Below the pieces are notes generated by a model. The model searched no databases. It saw nothing but the letters and a program-made list of their open reading frames with translations, and was not told where the DNA came from. A stretch of DNA of 64,000 nucleotides from Gautieria morchelliformis. Taxonomy: Eukaryota; Basidiomycota; Agaricomycetes; Gomphales; Gomphaceae. Every line of letters starts with the position of its first letter. Positions within the stretch are counted from its first letter, which is position 1. The stretch is taken from the NCBI GenBank assembly GCA_015179125.1, contig WHVA01000453.1, forward strand, positions 1 through 64,000. Direction: 5' to 3'. This document shows positions 40,702-51,660 of the stretch, in pieces. A program made the position numbers and the translations under genes.

Positions 40702-43643
40702 CACTGTAGGAAAGATCGGAACTTAAAATACGCGTCCAATGCACTTGCCCCGAATATCAGTTCCAGTTTGTACTGTTATAGCGTTCCAGATTTTCCGAAA
40801 ACATAGAACTTATTTTCAGTACCTATTAGAACTCTAGAAAAGTCCCTTTTTTTTCTTTTGAGACTGTCGCCGGGAACTTTTTTTTAAGTGCAAAAGCGCA
40901 CTTTTTTGCCTCGATGGTCTATATATACAAGTGCCAGCCCACGGGGGAAAGTGGAAGGATCAATTCTATGTGTAAGTGCCAAACATAATATAGTCTAAAT
41001 AATAATTCTGGAATATACCTGCACTACATACCCCGTATGTTCGTATGACCGCCGTATGACCACCGTACCCGTATCCCTGAGCGTTCCAGCAGCCAACATA
41101 TGGTGGAATTAAGATACGTTACAGTCGAGACCGTAATGTAGCCGTACATGTGCTTACTCTTCAAAAATGATCATCAATATTACTATAATTCCAGCAGATA
41201 AGACACACACCTTAAAGGATATCCCTACGGCTAGTCATCGTCATCCTCCGCATCCACGAACACAGTCCGAGCGAAGTCGCCGCTGTGGTCAATTGTACGC
41301 CACTCACGCTCCACCACACATTCCATTGTCCGCAAGTCGATGATGATCGAAGTTGTCGAGTTCCCATACATTGTGACCTCGCGCGTGGCACCCTTACCTC
41401 TGGTCGAACATGGTGTGACCTGCCCCAAAAACTGGATGGTTGCTCAAGGTTGAGCCTGCATGCATGAGAAGTGGAGTACAAGGTCATAAATTGCTTCTAA
41501 TCTGCCATAAAATATTTGCCAGACTTGAGGAGGATGATCATGGCCGTTGACCTTAGCGTGCGTTACCAGATCCTGAAGTCAGTTCAATCTCAGCTCGTCA
41601 CGTGCTAAACGTCTCTCTTCTTATACCACCACCACCGCAACCACTACCGACAACTGCAACCTGTCCCATCGATTTTATTTTGCCATACATACTGACCAGT
41701 CGCCAAAAAATGCAAGTCCAAGCAGGTTCCTAAACAAGGGAGGTGTAAGTGTTTTTTCCGGCCGTGTTATAACCGCATCACTGCACCTCACTGCTCCGCA
41801 ACCCATCCCAGATGTTCTCAACTCTCTCTTTGCTCAGGGTATAGACCCAATGAGCCTGCTCCCTCCCAATGTCTCTGTACAGTGACCCTCTTATTTTATT
41901 TGAGCACATGTACTGAATTATGCATATATCTTATACAGGGACCACGGCCGCAACTCCCCCTGGAATTATTGGAGTCATGCCTAGCACTAAATATGGATCC
42001 CAACACTCTCGCCTTCCCTGAACACCGTCTTTCACCACGGCAGCATCGTGATACAGGGCGTGAGCGCTCTCGATGACATAGCGGAACGGGTGCTGAGAGC
42101 CGGTGCGTGTTACGCTTCAGACTCAGACCATGCCGCCAATCTATAGTACAGATCCTAGTGACCCCGATGCACGCTATGTTCACTTCCATGAAAAAATACC
42201 TTCCGGGTAGGCATTGAATTATATCTTACTTCATGTCTTGTTGATCTCTAGGTGCCCTTGCAGACAGTTAGCTGAGTCGACCATTACGCACGTCCTGCTC
42301 GTTCTTTTGCACGTGGGGGATCGTGCGTTGTTTCCAAGACGAATACCAATTGGCCATGCGTGACTTCACTTGTGCGCTCAAAGAGGCAAGGAACAGCCAA
42401 ACACTCTCATACGATCGCAACTGACTCAAATCGTGGTATCAAAACCAAGGGTAAGAAAGGGAACAAAGCGAAAACTCACGGTCAAGCGCCACCCAATGGC
42501 ACTGCAGTTGCCAAAGGATGTATATGACTTTATATTTATCCATGCATGCTTACCAGCCGCTCGAAGATAATATAGGCCGGACGCGCTCCGACCGCTCTAG
42601 TGAGTCATCCTTGTTCTCATTGTTATTAGCTCACCGTATGGTTCCTTCGTTAGGAGTGCATCGAGTCGGGGCCGCCTAGGAAACTGGCAAGTAAATCGTT
42701 GCTAATCTCATATGCACATTGGTATTGCAATGCAGAGCAACAGAATCTCTAACCCTTCCAAAAGGGTTCTCGCTTGCGTTTGCCCGTGTTCACTTGAGCT
42801 TGAGTCTCTATTGTTCTTGCTGCTTATTATCACACGCACCAGATGAACGAGAACGCACCCTCTGGCTCCAAATCCAAGAATTTATGTATGTCTGGCCACG
42901 GCACTCCGACCTTTCTCCGCATTCATTCGTCCCGCTCCCGCATTCGTGATAAATTTACGTAGGTTCCAGCTCGCACTCACACTAACGCGCAATGGCAATT
43001 GATCATGCTCTCGACTTGAAGCACAGCCTCACCCCTCACACGCCAGATATATGGCTGGCTTCTCGCTCTTGCAAAGCACTTATTAGGCTCTCGACTTGCA
43101 TCCGTACTTGTTCTCGTGCAATCTTGGCTCTTGTCAACTCTCACTGGCAACTCTCACTGGCTTTCACATTGCACACTCGTTCTTGCTCACTCTCTGCTCT
43201 CTTCTGCTTGCACTGGCTTTCGCATCGCACACTTGTTCTTGCACACTCTCGGGTCTCCAGCCTCGACTCACACCGGCTTTGGCATTGCACACGCTCAGCT
43301 CTCGTCGACTAGACTTGCACCCGCATCAGTGTTGGGTATCTCACTTGAAGGACTATGATTATGATGATATCTGGCTCTGTATCCAGTTGATACTGAATTA
43401 TAGAATAAATTGCACTTTTTTCCAGTTCTAAATACCTGAATTACAGTGTCTCCAGAACTGTACTTAAGTGCAAAAAAGCGCATGAAGTGACATTGGTGCT
43501 ATGTAAATTCAGTACGGGTCAAACGAGCCGTCCATATCTCTGCGTACTGTTCTTCAGCCCTGCGGAACTGAACTTCAGTGCATCCAGAACTGATATTTCA
43601 GTTCGTCAGGTACTGAAGTTCAGGTCCCGCGCTTCCTGCAGTG
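40702..43643. mobile_element. Candidate CMC-type DNA transposon (CACTG ends)
   Basis: Left end CACTGTAGGAAAGATCGG; right end in reverse complement CACTGCAGGAAGCGCGG. Further in, AATATCAGTTC occurs at similar depth in both, so an imperfect TIR of about 65 bp is likely. Near both ends are copies of CAGTTC-type motifs and an AAGTGCAAAA...GCGCA string, i.e. subterminal repeats. TATC lies on both sides (40698-40701 and 43644-43647). CACTG ends with short duplications fit the CACTA/Mirage/Chapaev supergroup. No transposase is recognised inside; a small ORF (41231-41428, minus) and a few coding-like patches (for example about 41812-41875 and 42030-42140, plus) could be exons of a decayed gene. Confidence 0.45.
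41231..41428 (-). CDS. Small hypothetical protein in the CACTG-ended element
   Basis: A 65-codon minus-strand frame ending in an acidic tail (VFVDAEDDDD) after TTSIIIDLRTMECVVE, WRTIDHSGDFART. It looks like the C-terminal end of a larger, spliced protein. I have the impression that similar endings occur in mushroom proteins near DNA transposons, but this is recollection and was not checked. No catalytic motif is present. An upstream exon would be expected to the right; I could not define one. Confidence 0.3.
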   Translation of the reverse strand: MGQVTPCSTRGKGATREVTMYGNSTTSIIIDLRTMECVVEREWRTIDHSGDFARTVFVDAEDDDD

Positions 43644-43949
43644 TATCCCCGAAGTATCCTGGCGCTAATTACTATGCGTGTCGCTCGAAAAGGACATCCT
43701 TTGTGCGGCTGTACATCCTCGGCGGCACCGTATGTGGACGCGAAGAGACGGTTCAGGTGAACCGGATGTGGAAGCTTGCACACGCCTGTATGTTACAGCA
43801 GGTTGTACATGTACGTTTCCAGCAGCCGGCGTCTGCTGCCACTTCAACGGGACGCCGGGAACACGTGGCAGCTGTAAGCTTCAAAGTCCAGTGTAATGCG
43901 GCGCCTCGTGTCTTTTTCCATCTACCACTCACCTTGAACACTGCTAACT

Positions 43950-46764
43950 ATGAACAACGTTGAGGGCAACGCCGAGGACAACGTTCAAGGCAACGTGACG
44001 GCACTGTAAGTCCACGATCACTTCTCTAGTGAGCCAACTGTTCACTCTACCCGTTCACTCTCCACCCCGAAGTACTCCTGCAGCAATAAGGGCGATCAGT
44101 GTTACAGGAAAGACTCTTTCGTTTGCGCTGTCTATTGTATACTGACTCTATGCGATCGACAACAGACCTGAAATGCGATCACCTTCCCAATGTGGGACTG
44201 TTCTGCAAACGTCCTGGTAACTACTACGTAAAACTCTTTCTCGATAAGGATGTCAAGAAAACCGCGGTAGCTGCGAGAGGCAATACTGCCTCGTGGAATG
44301 AGACACTCTATTTGTGCGTTTAATTCCAGTGTTATTACCTTCCCGCGACTTGGATCCATGCCCAGCAAAGACTTGCATGGGTCCTCCGTATTACACATCG
44401 AAGTCTACGGGCATCGTATCTTTACACGTGATGAATGCATCGGCTTTGCAAAGGCGAGGATTGAGATACTGGTTGCAGAGGGAGCAACAGGAGGTCAGTC
44501 CTCGTCGCTCGACGATTGAGTGCACACCTAATCATCGAACACAGCAGCCGTTCCTCGCACTCTGCACAAATCCGATAAGGCAGGGAACATGCACAAGGTT
44601 CAGACTGTCGTAGAGTTCACTCTCACCTCTTTCAAGACGTCCGATGAGGCGCAGGAGCCTGAGTTGAGCAAAGCAGTCAACGAAGCGACAGCCGCGGTCG
44701 ATAATATGAACCCCCCGCCATCCCTGCCTATTGGTCCAGGGAATGTGGTCGACTGCGCCACTTCCATCACCAATACTGCCATCTCGATAACGTCGGCTTG
44801 GGGCTCCCTCTTGGACAATATCAGGCTGTTTACCGAGATTGTAGATAAGGCCTCAGAGGTATAGTTCAAACGCCGGGGGTCTCCCAGGTCATCCGATTGA
44901 CACGGTGTGCTTTGATTCTAGATCCATCCTTATGCGAAAGCGGCATGGTCTATTCTGTCTCTTGCACACAAGGTATGTCTGACATCCACCAGTCGGATAG
45001 ATATAGCTGACATCTGGGGTTGACTCTATTTAGACGATCATTGATCAGATGGACCGGGACGATAGCATCCATGGTCTTGCGAAGATTATTGGGGACACAT
45101 ATGCATTCGTCAACTGGCGGAGCCGTTGAAGAAAATTGAATCGCAGAAGCCAATTATCTTAGCCTTGGCGCAACAGACGTTAGAGTGCAGCTACTTTGTC
45201 CGCGCCTACGCAAAAACAGAGGGCTTTTGTATGTTGGACCCACTGTCAGGGGGCCACAGCTGATGACCATCATTCAGGGAAAAGAACCGCGAAAAATCTA
45301 GTGTCGGATGTCGACAGCAAGATCAAACAATACCAGGAATCTTTCGACACACTCCAGTTGGAGTCGCAACGACTTGGCGTGATTCATACTGAAATCATGT
45401 TACAACGTGTTGAAAGCGCTGTACATCGTGTTGAAATCACTGTACTACGGGTTCTGAATGTTGTCGAGGAAATCGGCGAGTTTTCTGATTTTGCGGCCTT
45501 TGCCCAGGCTAATACACTTTGCAACCAGCCGGGGATGTTCAACTTAATGACATGCCCTACGCAAATGGAGCTGGTTTCGATCCTGAAAAAGGATGTCTTC
45601 GGGATACTCGGGAGACAGTTCTTGCGGAGATCTGGGAGTGGGCCAACCAGGAGAGCGAGGACGCCCCACGGATATCTTTCTTGAACGATGTCGCGGGTGC
45701 TGGCAAGTCTACCGTCGCCCACGAGGTCGCTAAGCGGTTTAGTAACATCAAACGACTCGGGTTGTCGTACTTTTTTGACCGGGCTCTTCAGGTACAGCGA
45801 TCCCCCGAGAATGTCTTTAGCACGATTGCTCGTGATCTGGCTGATCTGGATCCACAACGAAAAGCATCGTTGCTGAAAGTGGTCGGGGAGCAGAAATCAC
45901 TTCGGACCACACGCGTACCTCGTGAGCAGTTCCAAAAGTTCATTCTGGACCCCTCCAAGGACCTGACGGCCGTTGGACCGAGCGTGATCGTTATTGATGC
46001 ATTGGATAAGAGCGGAGATGAGAAATCTCGCCATGGTCTTTTGTCTGTTCTTAGCAACGAAGCTGCAAAACTGCCGTCCAATTTTCGTGTTCTAATCACT
46101 TCCCGTGCCGAAGAAGACATACAGGGCGCTCTTAGGAAGAAGCACGTTCTTTCCAGGTCCATAAGGCAGAGTGACCCCAACCCCGATGAGGACATTTCCC
46201 TCTTTGTGCAAGCCCAACTGAGTAACATTCCGGCCCTCGACCAGAAATGGCCCAACCAAGCTTGGTGTACATTTTTAGTCGAGAAATCGGAAGGCCTATT
46301 TCAATGGGCATCCACTGCTTGTCTATTTATAAAAGGAGATGGCTTGAAGGGTTCAGATCCTGTCGAGCAACTTGATATCCTTTTGGCATCGCAGAACATG
46401 CACCTTGGATGGGCTGTATCATACAATACTCACGCAGTTATTTGGGCAGGGGGATAACGATAGCGTTGTGTGTCGATTCCAATCGGTCATGGGCTGCTTA
46501 CTCGCGGCCAAAGAGCCCCTGTCTATATCTGCCCTCCAGAAGTTGCACAACGACGGATCGGGAAATGCGGTGGATCTGATGGTTAGGCCAATGGGATCTC
46601 TGTTGAGCGATGTCACCCAAACATCTGACCCAATTCGTCTGCTACACACGTCTTTTCGTGACTTCTTGACAGATCGCGACCGGAGTGGACCATACTACAT
46701 CGACACATCTTTACACCAAGACCGCTTTGCGCGCTCATCCTTGCGCGTGATGAAGGATGAACTT
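43950..46764 (+). pseudogene. C2-NACHT NLR-type protein gene, frameshifted and truncated
   Basis: Plus-strand remains of a fungal NLR. A C2-like domain (LPNVGLFCKRPGNYYVKLFL, about 44186-44500) is followed by a helical region (about 44640-45420: DNMNPPPSLPIGPGN, IHPYAKAAWSIL, DRDDSIHGLAKI, LVSDVDSKIKQY). The NACHT NTPase follows: Walker A GAGKST at about 45697, Walker B VIVIDALD at about 45988, sensor region VLITSRAEEDI, then winged-helix sequences (VEKSEGLFQWAS, LHTSFRDFLTDRDRS). Met 43950 with a GT-AG intron 44006-44107 may be the start. Frameshifts lie at about 45117 (extra bases) and 46408 (one inserted G). One shift near 45520 may instead be a spliced GC-AG intron. At 46765 the sequence switches to a LINE on the other strand, so the sensor repeats are gone. 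Such proteins serve in fungal self/non-self and immune responses; this copy is dead. Confidence 0.8.
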
Positions 46765-48182
46765 TGTCGCTGCTCCCATGTCCACGGTGTGTCGTTGGGG
46801 AAATATTTATACGTTCCTTCTGGGTCTGTTCTCTCGATGGCTTGGCACGCGGCTGTGAACGCTGGGCACGTGCGATCCCATGACGCGTGTCCGTTTTGGT
46901 CGCAGTTTACGCATCGGTATCGAGTCGGGTCTGTTTCCTCGCACTCTGCCGTTTTGTGCCCCTTTCCGCAAGTCCCGCATACCTCCTCGCTCCTGCATTC
47001 CGCCGCCATGTGTCGTGCATTTTGTCTTTGGCATTTTAGACACCTCCTGGGTTCTCTTTTCATTCGTCTCGCCCAGGTGCGTTTTCCTGCTATTATCAGC
47101 CTGTCCCGTATACTCTGATTTGCAGCTTCTATTGTGGAGAACTTAGCTATTAGGTGCGCTGAGCGCTGGCCTTGGGTTCTCCTGCTCGCTGGTTTTATCC
47201 ATCTGGTCGACAGCAGGGTATCGCTGGGTAGCCTGGAGTCTCTTTCAATTTTCTTGAGTTCTCCCATCGCTTCTGGTGAGTGCGTTAGTGGGACGTATTC
47301 TACTAAAACTGATGCTGCTCTGTCTTTGACCACAGACGTCCCGCCTAGTTTGTCTACGAAGCGCGCTTTGTTGGTCTGGACCCACTTGGCTGCAGCCGGT
47401 TTGTTTAATTCGTAGACTATCCCTCTGTTGGCCAGGATCTTGGCCCCTACGAAGCTGATGTCCTCGAGCGAGTTCGGCTCTCCAAGTTGTTCTAGCGCTT
47501 CGTTGGCCTTTTCAACCAGCTCTCTTTCGGTGAGTTCCCCCAATGCGTTGTGCTCGGCTCTCGGGTCTCTGTCTATCAGCAGCTGGCGCTCTCTGGCCCT
47601 GGCCCTTGCCAGGTTGCTCGGATGTGATAGAGGGACGTTACCTTTGAGGGCTGCCGCGTATGTAGCGCCTTCCGCTGTCGCCTCCTCTCTGACTTCCTCT
47701 CTTAGCTCTACTCTGGCTCTGTGTACACTGCAGATGTCCTCCACCGCCATGTTTGCCTCGTCTGCTGCGGTCCTCGCGGTGTCTGCGATGCCGCGCATGG
47801 CGTCGATGACCGCGTCGACTTTTGTGAAGACGGGCGCTAAGGTCTTTTCGACGTGTTGAAGCAGCACGTTGCTCGCTTCTCTGGCTGCCTCTTCGGTGAG
47901 TAGTATTGCTACTGCTCTGGCTCCCTCCTCGAGTGTTTTGCTGGAGGAGCTGTGGGCGAGGGAAAGGAGGACGTAGCTGAGCTGGTCGGCGGTGGCCAGG
48001 TTCTCCCTTGCGAGGGATCCGTGCTTGTCGAGGAATGTCCGAGCTTGGTCTTTGGTGCGTACTGAGGCGTGAGGATCTGCTAGAAGGTCTGCTTTGCTTT
48101 TGCTGCCTGTTTGCTGGCTGCTGGCCCTTGTGCGCAGTGACGTTGTCGCTGGGGCTGTTTGGGCTTCCGCGCTGGCTGGCAT
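46695..48182 (-). CDS. LINE ORF1 protein, C-terminus replaced by NLR antisense codons
   Basis: A 495-codon open frame from Met 48182. It has an N-terminal Ser/Thr-rich part, a helical region (LSYVLLSLAHSSSSKTLEEGARAV), the conserved ATYAAALKGNVPLSHPSN block, an RRM-like stretch (FVGAKILANRGIVYEL) and three cysteine-rich knuckles near residues 380-440 (CLKCQRQNARHMAAEC, CGTCGKGHKTAEC, CVNCDQNGHASWDRTC). The last 23 or so codons after PWTWEQ read through the antisense of the NLR. ORF1 proteins of Tad-like LINEs bind the element RNA. The frame is intact up to the junction, unlike the ORF1 at 54432-56192. Confidence 0.85.
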   Translation of the reverse strand: MPASAEAQTAPATTSLRTRASSQQTGSKSKADLLADPHASVRTKDQARTFLDKHGSLARENLATADQLSYVLLSLAHSSSSKTLEEGARAVAILLTEEAAREASNVLLQHVEKTLAPVFTKVDAVIDAMRGIADTARTAADEANMAVEDICSVHRARVELREEVREEATAEGATYAAALKGNVPLSHPSNLARARARERQLLIDRDPRAEHNALGELTERELVEKANEALEQLGEPNSLEDISFVGAKILANRGIVYELNKPAAAKWVQTNKARFVDKLGGTSVVKDRAASVLVEYVPLTHSPEAMGELKKIERDSRLPSDTLLSTRWIKPASRRTQGQRSAHLIAKFSTIEAANQSIRDRLIIAGKRTWARRMKREPRRCLKCQRQNARHMAAECRSEEVCGTCGKGHKTAECEETDPTRYRCVNCDQNGHASWDRTCPAFTAACQAIERTDPEGTYKYFPNDTPWTWEQRQSSSFITRKDERAKRSWCKDVSM

Positions 48183-48340
48183 GCCCTTTTTTGTCTTTTT
48201 GTTAGTGCGGGCTTTCAGGCTGTTTGTTAGTGCGGGCTTTCAGGCTGTTATTATCGACAGTCTGGGATGCACTATCTATCGTAGAAGTGTGTGTGTGTGT
48301 GGGATTTGGGTTTTTTATAGTATCGATGGTGATGGTAGGC
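46765..48340 (-). mobile_element. LINE 5' end with ORF1 only
   Basis: Minus-strand 5' region of a LINE related to that at 49059-56200. The 5' leader (about 48340-48183) shares a GT-rich stretch and GCGTGAGAA with the other copy. ORF1 follows and the element stops inside it at about 46765, against the NLR. ORF2 and poly(A) are absent. This is the opposite of normal 5' truncation, so a later deletion or recombination is likely. Confidence 0.8.
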
Positions 48341-49053
48341 GTGAGAACGCTCCTCGCATAGCCTTGTATCTCCAATTCCACGTCCAAATCTTGTCCATGC
48401 TATGCTACATGGAGTACATACATGTGTTTGCTACAATGAACCATAATGCATGCTGAGCATGTGCTCGGAGATAGCATCCAGCCTTCAGCCTCCAGTCTCC
48501 ATATCACCCCACAACACCCGACTCATAGCAGCAACCCAGCATTGCTCTGAACGTTGCCCCCGGGGCATGTAGCACTGCTATCCTTGACACTCAGGTCGTG
48601 GAACATCCCGGGTATTGACTCCGTCAGACGCTTTCGCAGCAGGCTGTAGGCAGTCCATGTGGATGTAGCCGTCGTGCAGACAGGGCCATGACAATCAGGC
48701 CCGGATGAATATTACAGGTGCGTGTTAGAGTAATGGAGAGACGTATTTCCCCACCCATTACATCTAGTCAATATATGGTTGAGTGCTCACAGGTTCCAAG
48801 CCCGGGTAAACAGCAGGCCCTCAACTGATGTAGGATACGTCCCCGGCCCACCGCCGGCAACGAAGCCCATGCCGTAGCTCTGCGTCCTGATGACACCGCA
48901 GCCCTGGTTCGAGTTCGCCTGGAACCTCTCGTAGACTTAAATAAAAGCTAAAGCCCAAGGTTCACGGTCGTGGTATGCCCGGTCTCGGGTCAGGTTGCAG
49001 GAATATTACTAGCCGGCTTGCATGCATCCCTTGACAAGCTCTGCCCCCCAGCC

Positions 49054-49058
<5 letters not shown>
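48341..49058. other. Gap between two LINEs, with one possible host exon
   Basis: Apart from the possible exon at 48791-48935 I recognise nothing here. The right edge abuts the poly(A) end of the next LINE. Confidence 0.5.
48791..48935 (-). pseudogene. Possible exon, weakly like a GH16 glucanase
   Basis: A minus-strand exon-like segment bounded by CTTATTTAAG-type acceptor and GTGAGC donor. It reads ERFQANSNQGCGVIRTQSYG, then GFVAGGGPGTYPTS. The cysteine-Gly-Val, Ser-Tyr-Gly and Gly-Gly-Gly spacing recalls secreted GH16 beta-1,3(4)-glucanases, but catalytic residues are not in this piece. Neighbouring exons were not found, so it is at most a gene fragment. Confidence 0.3.

Positions 49059-49086
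<28 letters not shown>
49059..49086 (-). repeat. LINE poly(A) tail
   Basis: 28 T on the plus strand mark the 3' end of the minus-strand LINE, about 170 bases past its ORF2 stop. Confidence 0.9.
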
Positions 49087-49257
49087 CCATGCTTTACGTC
49101 TTTTGGGGCCGTGCCCTATGTAAGATGGTATATACAGCTTTCGACTATTTCGGTCCCCTTCTCCCTTTTCCTTCTGTCTCCGCTTACGCTCGTGAGGCGA
49201 AGCCCCGAGCTTGTCCATGCCTGTATGGGCAAGGGTGTGGGTGGCATTGTTATCCTC

Positions 49258-49860
49258 TCATTTCCTCTTCCTTCTCCCGTTTCCTTTCTCCTTCCCTCCG
49301 TCTCTTTTCTCTGGTAGCATTAGGTTCCCGTATGGCTTTTCAAACCTCTTCGTGTCATGCACATATTTGAATAGGTGCGGCATTGCTTTGTGTCCTCCCA
49401 ATAGCGTCTTCGTTGACCTCGCTCCTCCCCTCAACTTTCTTTCCAGTTCTCTTCTTTGCTTCCTGTACGCCTTGCATCGGAATAGATAGTGGTGAACCGT
49501 CTCGTCTGCCCTCCCACACGCTGGGCACGTCGGTGAATCTGCCCTTCCTATCTTGTAAAGATACTTGTTGAGTGCTGCGTGTCCCGTTCTGAGCTGCACC
49601 AGTAGACTCGCATGTCTGCGAGGCATGCCCCTTGTGATCTTCGAGAAAGTCGCTGAGTGCATGGTTGGGTCGATCTCTAGTGCGAAACGTGCTCTCGGTG
49701 ATTTGGCGAACATCTCCCTCGCTTCCCTCTTCAGCTCCATGCCTTTCCTCTGGACCTCAGCCGCCCTACTTATTGGCAGCACTCCCCTACATTCGATAGG
49801 TATCTCCCATTCCTTGCTCGACTCCCCTTTCACTGCTTTTTTGGCTTCCTTTGCCCTCTA
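49258..49860 (-). pseudogene. LINE ORF2 C-terminal zinc-finger region
   Basis: A frame following RNase H, shifted by a small deletion near 49860 that removed the usual GNExAD block. It contains LLVQLRTGHAALNKYLYKIG and CPACGRADETVHHYLFRC, a CX2C...HX4C finger found at the end of Tad/I-type ORF2, followed by a basic tail. The finger is thought to help bind RNA or target DNA. Confidence 0.85.
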
Positions 49861-51655
49861 TCCCCTCATGCCCGGGTACCCACCTCATGACTACTCTCGC
49901 TCCTGGTCGATAATCCACGATGCCTTGGACCTGTCTGTGGAGCGTGTTGACTAAATACTGCCCAGATATTGCTTTCTCCCTTCGTGTCATCTGGATCGCA
50001 GCCTGGTTGTCTGTGGCTATTGCATACCTCGTCCCTCTCTCAGCGCGTAGCATCTTGGCTCCGATAGCTGCTCCTGCCAGTTCAGCTTCAAATACCGTGT
50101 GTTCCTGGTCTGTCCCCATGTATAGCCTTGCTGATCGCTGCTCTATGCCATTTCTGTATAGCACTGTGGTGGCCCCTACCCCCCCGTCTATGCAGGATCC
50201 ATCTGAGTATACCACTACGTCCGCCTCTTCTGCCGCGATCTCTTCTGCTGCCTGTGTTTTACTTTTCGGGATCCTTGCGTGGAAAGCTGGTGACCATTTG
50301 GGCCCATGTACCACCGTCTCGACCTTTTCCATCCTGTCTGGTTTTAGCCCGTGAGCATGCAAAATCTTGTGGAGCAGTGAGCGATGTCTTTTCACGTATC
50401 TTCCAGCTGCTTTCCTCACTTTGGTTGCTAGTGGGTGGCTGTGTGGTAGACATGCAAGCTGTACTGCAGCTCTATGTACTATCTTTGAGACCAGCAGCGG
50501 GAACGGGAGTAGGTCGGCGTGCGCATCTAAGGTGTCGTTTGCAGTAGTTCTGAGGGCCCCCGTTATGTCTAATGCCGCTTGTCTCTGTCCTCGCGCTAGC
50601 TTGTTTATGTAGCCTTTAGTACCTTTTCTTTTTCCAGTGTCTGGTATAAGGAAAATGTCAGCTGCGTATAAAATCCTCGGCACTGCCACAGTGAGGTAGT
50701 AGTTTCTCATGTGCTTAGCTGTTACCCCCTGTGTCAGCTTTGAGAGCCTTCTATACTGCGCCATATATGCCTCTCCCTTCCTGAGTGCATAATTTGTGTG
50801 TTCCTTGAATCTCAGCTCCTGCCCCAATAATTTGTGCATCGCTGTGGGCTTTATGGTATGCTGTCCAAATTTTATCGATGGCCTTGCGACTGGTCCGGTC
50901 TTGTTTGGCCTGTCTGGGTCCCTCTCCCATTGCCTAGTAAGTCCCATCAAGCCGAACTTTTCCACGGCGAACTGACAGTCATGCATCGTGGCCCAGCTGC
51001 TCGCACCTTCGATCCTGGTCATGATATTGGCCAGCTTCCCGAATGCTTCCAGGAAGTCTACCCCTTCTGCCACCATCGTCGTGTCGTCCACAAAACCTAC
51101 ACTGTCCTCTCCGTTCTTTCGCCGAACCCCGTCTATCAGATCTCCGTTGTAGAACTGATACGCTATCGCTGTCAAAGGGCACCCTTGGTCCATCCCCCAC
51201 CCTATCGGCCTTGTGGTTGTAGTATAGTTGTCGAAGCTAATTGTGGTAAGTCGCCCCTTGACTTTCCTCTTTATCCAGTCTGTGTATTCGGGTGGGACCC
51301 CCCTTCTGCGCATATTGTGAGTGAGTCTATCCAACATTATGCTCGGGAAAGCCCCCTTGATATCTAGGAAAAGCACCCCCAACACTCTTCCCCTCCTCCA
51401 TGCATCTTTTGCTGCTGCTACCACGTAGTGAATTGTGTCTGTTGTCGTGCGCCCCGGTCGACAGCCGAAATGGTTTTCTGGCAAAAGGTGATGTCTCTCT
51501 GCCATTTTTACCAGGTCTTCCGCTACGCATGCTGATAACACCTTTCCTATCGTGTCCAAGAGCACGATGGGCCTATATGCTCTGGGCACTGTATAATCGG
51601 CTTTCCCCAGTTTGCGAAGGACTCTCGTTATCGAGTCTCTCCATTCGGGCGGGTA
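49787..51655 (-). pseudogene. LINE ORF2 reverse transcriptase and RNase H
   Basis: A 600-codon open frame from 51589, with preceding codons to 51655 (IYPPEWRDS, LGKADYTVPRAYRPI). RT: HFGCRPGRTTTDTIHYVV, LFLDIKGAFPSI (motif A), GMDQGCPLTAIAYQFYNGDLI and FVDDT (motif C, near residue 167). RNase H: VYSDGSCIDGGVG near 468, FEAELAGA, ATDNQAAI and WVPGHEGIEG. All catalytic residues are present, and the only break is the deletion at the RNase H end. Separated from its linker by the solo LTR at 51661. Confidence 0.92.
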
Positions 51656-51660
51656 TATTT

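Noticed and set aside
42992-43431. Leu/Ser/His-rich frames over an imperfect repeat of CTGGCTTTCRCATYGCACAC
   Set aside because: Three frames are open at once because of repeated pyrimidine-rich units; this is repeat sequence rather than protein coding.
43487-43949. Plus-strand 158-codon frame before the NLR
   Set aside because: It overlaps the right end of the CACTG-ended element and has no domain; the NLR start is better placed at 43950.
49059-49086. T run as a transcription terminator
   Set aside because: It matches the poly(A) tail of the minus-strand LINE and the genome is eukaryotic, so a bacterial-type terminator makes no sense.
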